From Leptolyngbya sp. SIO4C1 (GTDB lineage: Bacteria > Cyanobacteriota > Cyanobacteriia > Phormidesmidales > Phormidesmidaceae): 6,969 nt of DNA. Positions within the stretch are counted from its first letter, which is position 1. The number at the start of each line of letters is the position of its first letter. Shown piece by piece: positions 5,866 through 6,969 of the stretch. Where the stretch lies: assembly GCA_010671975.1 (NCBI GenBank), contig JAAHIA010000266.1:1-6969 (forward strand). Reading direction: 5' to 3'. The translations under genes were made by a program, and so were the position numbers. The notes beneath the pieces were generated by a model. The model was not told the DNA's origin. It worked only from the letters and a program-made list of their open reading frames with translations, and did no database searches.

Positions 5866-6486
5866 ATGATCCCCCCCTACCGTATCGGCATCGCTGGCCC
5901 CGTCGGCTCTGGCAAAACCGCCCTAGTCGAAGCGCTCTGCAAGGCGCTACGCGATCGCTACTCAATTGCAGTGGTCACCAACGATATCTATACCCAAGAA
6001 GACGCCCAATTTTTAGCCAAGCACGAGGCCCTGAGTCGCGATCGCATTGTCGGGGTCGAGACAGGCGGCTGTCCGCATACGGCGATTCGGGAAGATGCGT
6101 CGCTGAATCTGGTTGCGATCGAAGATTTAGAAGCTCAGTTTGAAGACTTGGATCTGGTGATGGTGGAAAGCGGCGGCGATAACCTGGCGGCAACCTTCAG
6201 CCCGGAGCTGGTCGATTTAACAATCTATGTGATTGACGTCGCCGCTGGCGACAAAATTCCGCGCAAAGGCGGACCGGGAATCACCAAATCAGACCTACTG
6301 GTGATTAACAAAATTGACTTGGCGCCGATGGTCGGTGCAGACCTAGCCGTGATGGACAGAGACGCTCGCAAAATGCGCGGCGAGCAGCCGTTCGTCTTTA
6401 CCAACCTGAAGCAGCTCACTGGACTGTCCGAGATTATCGACTTCATTCAGTTTCAAGGAATGCTGAGCGACGCGGCAAAGCTGTAG
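5866..6486 (+). CDS. ureG: Urease accessory protein UreG (GTPase, nickel delivery)
   Basis: UreG is the SIMIBI-class GTPase whose GTP-dependent dimer carries nickel to urease. All expected motifs are in place over 206 residues: the P-loop GPVGSGKT at 11-18; NDIYTQEDAQFL from 39; the invariant metal-binding CPH at 69-71 within GVETGGCPHTAIRED; ESGGDNLAATFSPEL at 101-115; and the guanine-specificity motif NKID at 148-151. Length is typical and nothing is missing. The start is ATG 5866, with GGAA at 5855-5858 seven bases ahead. It is the last gene of ureEFG; a 244-base gap with its own promoter separates it from urtA. Confidence 0.97.
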   Translation: MIPPYRIGIAGPVGSGKTALVEALCKALRDRYSIAVVTNDIYTQEDAQFLAKHEALSRDRIVGVETGGCPHTAIREDASLNLVAIEDLEAQFEDLDLVMVESGGDNLAATFSPELVDLTIYVIDVAAGDKIPRKGGPGITKSDLLVINKIDLAPMVGADLAVMDRDARKMRGEQPFVFTNLKQLTGLSEIIDFIQFQGMLSDAAKL

Positions 6487-6522
6487 CTCTGGAAATGTAG
6501 CTTTGGGAATACAGATTAAGGA

Positions 6523-6537
6523 AAGAAAATATTTCTT
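6523..6537 (+). other. Weak AT-rich inverted repeat after ureG
   Basis: AAGAAA and TTTCTT form a six-base stem around ATA, 36 bases after the ureG stop. It is too AT-rich and lacks a following T-run, so it is at best a weak pause or processing site and not a convincing terminator. It is still the best candidate for the end of the ureEFG transcript. Confidence 0.2.
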
Positions 6538-6585
6538 ACGAAGGTCGTGTAAATCCTTAGATTTTGGGCAGTCGGGCAGCCTTCT

Positions 6586-6627
6586 GTAAGCTCTGATACA
6601 ATTCTGCGTGAGCCAGCGCCCTACCAT
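6586..6627 (+). promoter_or_regulatory. NtcA-activated (class II) promoter of urtA
   Basis: GTA-AGCTCTGA-TAC at 6586-6599 is a perfect GTA-N8-TAC NtcA box. Exactly 22 bases later, TACCAT at 6622-6627 fits the TAN3T -10 hexamer. A start site near 6634 would place the centre of the NtcA box at about -41.5, the canonical position of NtcA-activated promoters, where the box replaces the -35 element. This predicts a leader of about 97 bases to the urtA ATG. NtcA with 2-oxoglutarate activates nitrogen-uptake genes when ammonium is scarce, and urea transporter genes are known targets in other cyanobacteria. The pattern is seen; regulation is inferred. Confidence 0.8.
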
Positions 6628-6656
6628 CGACCCTGATATGTCAGTGCTCGGCGGGC

Positions 6657-6702
6657 TCAACCCTGTGTTGAATACCGCAGGCGACCTCGGTGTGCTCACC
6701 GA
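6657..6702 (+). other. Two small hairpins in the predicted urtA leader
   Basis: TCAAC (6657-6661) pairs with GTTGA (6667-6671) around five bases, and TCGGTG (6687-6692) pairs perfectly with CACCGA (6697-6702) around TGCT. The second ends 14 bases before the GGGAG ribosome site. No known riboswitch core was recognised. They could affect translation or mRNA stability, but stems this short also arise by chance. Confidence 0.3.
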
Positions 6703-6730
6703 TATAAATCTGGTAGGGAGTGAGAGTTTT

Positions 6731-6969
6731 ATGACACAACGATTTGGTCGGCGGAAATTTTTGGTTTACGGAACAGCCGCAGCTGGTACCAGCCTTTTGC
6801 TGAAGGCCTGCGGTAGTTCGCCTGATACGGCTAGCGATGCAGTGCCGGCTGAGGGCGACAGCGCAGCAGCGCCAAGCGGCGATACGATTAAGGTTGGCAT
6901 TTTGCATTCGCTTAGCGGCACGATGGCCATTAGCGAGACGACCGTGGTTGATGCTGAGCGGATGGCGAT
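6731..6969 (+). CDS. urtA: Urea ABC transporter substrate-binding protein UrtA, 5' part (cut by window edge)
   Basis: Seventy-nine codons are visible. UrtA binds urea outside the inner membrane and presents it to the UrtBC permease and UrtDE ATPases. The N-terminus has a twin-arginine motif (GRRKF, residues 6-10), a hydrophobic segment (about 11-26) and a lipobox-like LLKAC with Cys27, so it looks like a Tat-exported lipoprotein; Lys at -2 of the lipobox is not ideal. A Ser/Ala/Asp-rich linker (28-51) leads into the mature fold at DTIKVGILHSLSGTMAISETTV, the start of the UrtA/AmiC-type periplasmic-binding family. The start at ATG 6731 follows GGGAG at 6716-6720 by ten bases. The frame is open back to a stop at 6587, with an ATG at 6638, but that longer form would bury the export signal. 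Assignment to urea rests on the family resemblance plus the adjacent ureEFG. Confidence 0.9.
   Translation, partial: MTQRFGRRKFLVYGTAAAGTSLLLKACGSSPDTASDAVPAEGDSAAAPSGDTIKVGILHSLSGTMAISETTVVDAERMA

Noticed and set aside
6497..6512. GTA...TAC pair just after ureG
   Set aside because: The spacing is 10, not 8 bases, and the perfect box at 6586 has a correctly placed -10.
6609..6659. Longer stem TGAGCC/GGCTCA spanning the urtA promoter
   Set aside because: Its left arm lies upstream of the predicted transcription start, so it would not be in the urtA mRNA.
6600..6730. Guanidine-type or other riboswitch before urtA
   Set aside because: The conserved cores I know (for example ACGR loops or the ykkC-type GGGACGA) are absent; only short hairpins are present.

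Overview
The window looks like cyanobacterial chromosome. It has eight exact copies of the HIP1 octamer GCGATCGC (about one per 870 bases), a photosystem II S4-domain protein, the cyanobacterial arrangement of urease accessory genes next to a urea ABC transporter, and a perfect NtcA-type promoter. The exact genus cannot be fixed from the sequence.

Layout. The left edge carries the 5' part of an ArsR-like regulator on the minus strand, under an AT-rich cluster of repeated half-sites that is probably its operator. Next, also on the minus strand, comes a 446-residue protein of unknown function with one membrane segment and a repeat-rich C-terminal half. A secreted 303-residue protein on the plus strand, with a surface-adhesin-E-like C-terminal domain, converges on and overlaps by 17 bases the gene for the YlmH-like S4 protein (minus). 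Upstream of that gene are two octanucleotide tandem-repeat tracts. The longer one runs into, and supplies the last codons and the stop of, a PAS-LuxR type transcription regulator (minus).

The right-hand third is about urea use. The LuxR-type regulator is divergent from ureE, ureF and ureG, which form a tight plus-strand operon encoding the nickel-delivery and GTPase chaperones of urease. After a 244-base gap comes the start of urtA, the periplasmic substrate-binding protein of the urea transporter, cut by the window edge. The gap contains GTA-N8-TAC followed 22 bases later by a TAN3T -10 box, the textbook geometry of an NtcA-activated (nitrogen-starvation) promoter. Transporter and urease maturation are therefore neighbours, with the transporter having its own nitrogen-controlled promoter. 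The urease structural genes (ureABC) and ureD are not in the window.

I did not find a clearly new multi-gene system. The most unusual points are the ArsR-like gene with an aberrant recognition-helix region, a 13-base sequence shared between its promoter and a second promoter region 1.5 kb away, an octanucleotide repeat that forms the tail of a transcription factor, and a marked excess of the palindrome GCTAGC. There is no gene-free stretch over 300 bases: the intergenic gaps at 284-502, 1844-2082, 4494-4748 and 6487-6730 are each under 260 bases. No tRNA, rRNA, CRISPR array or transposase was seen.
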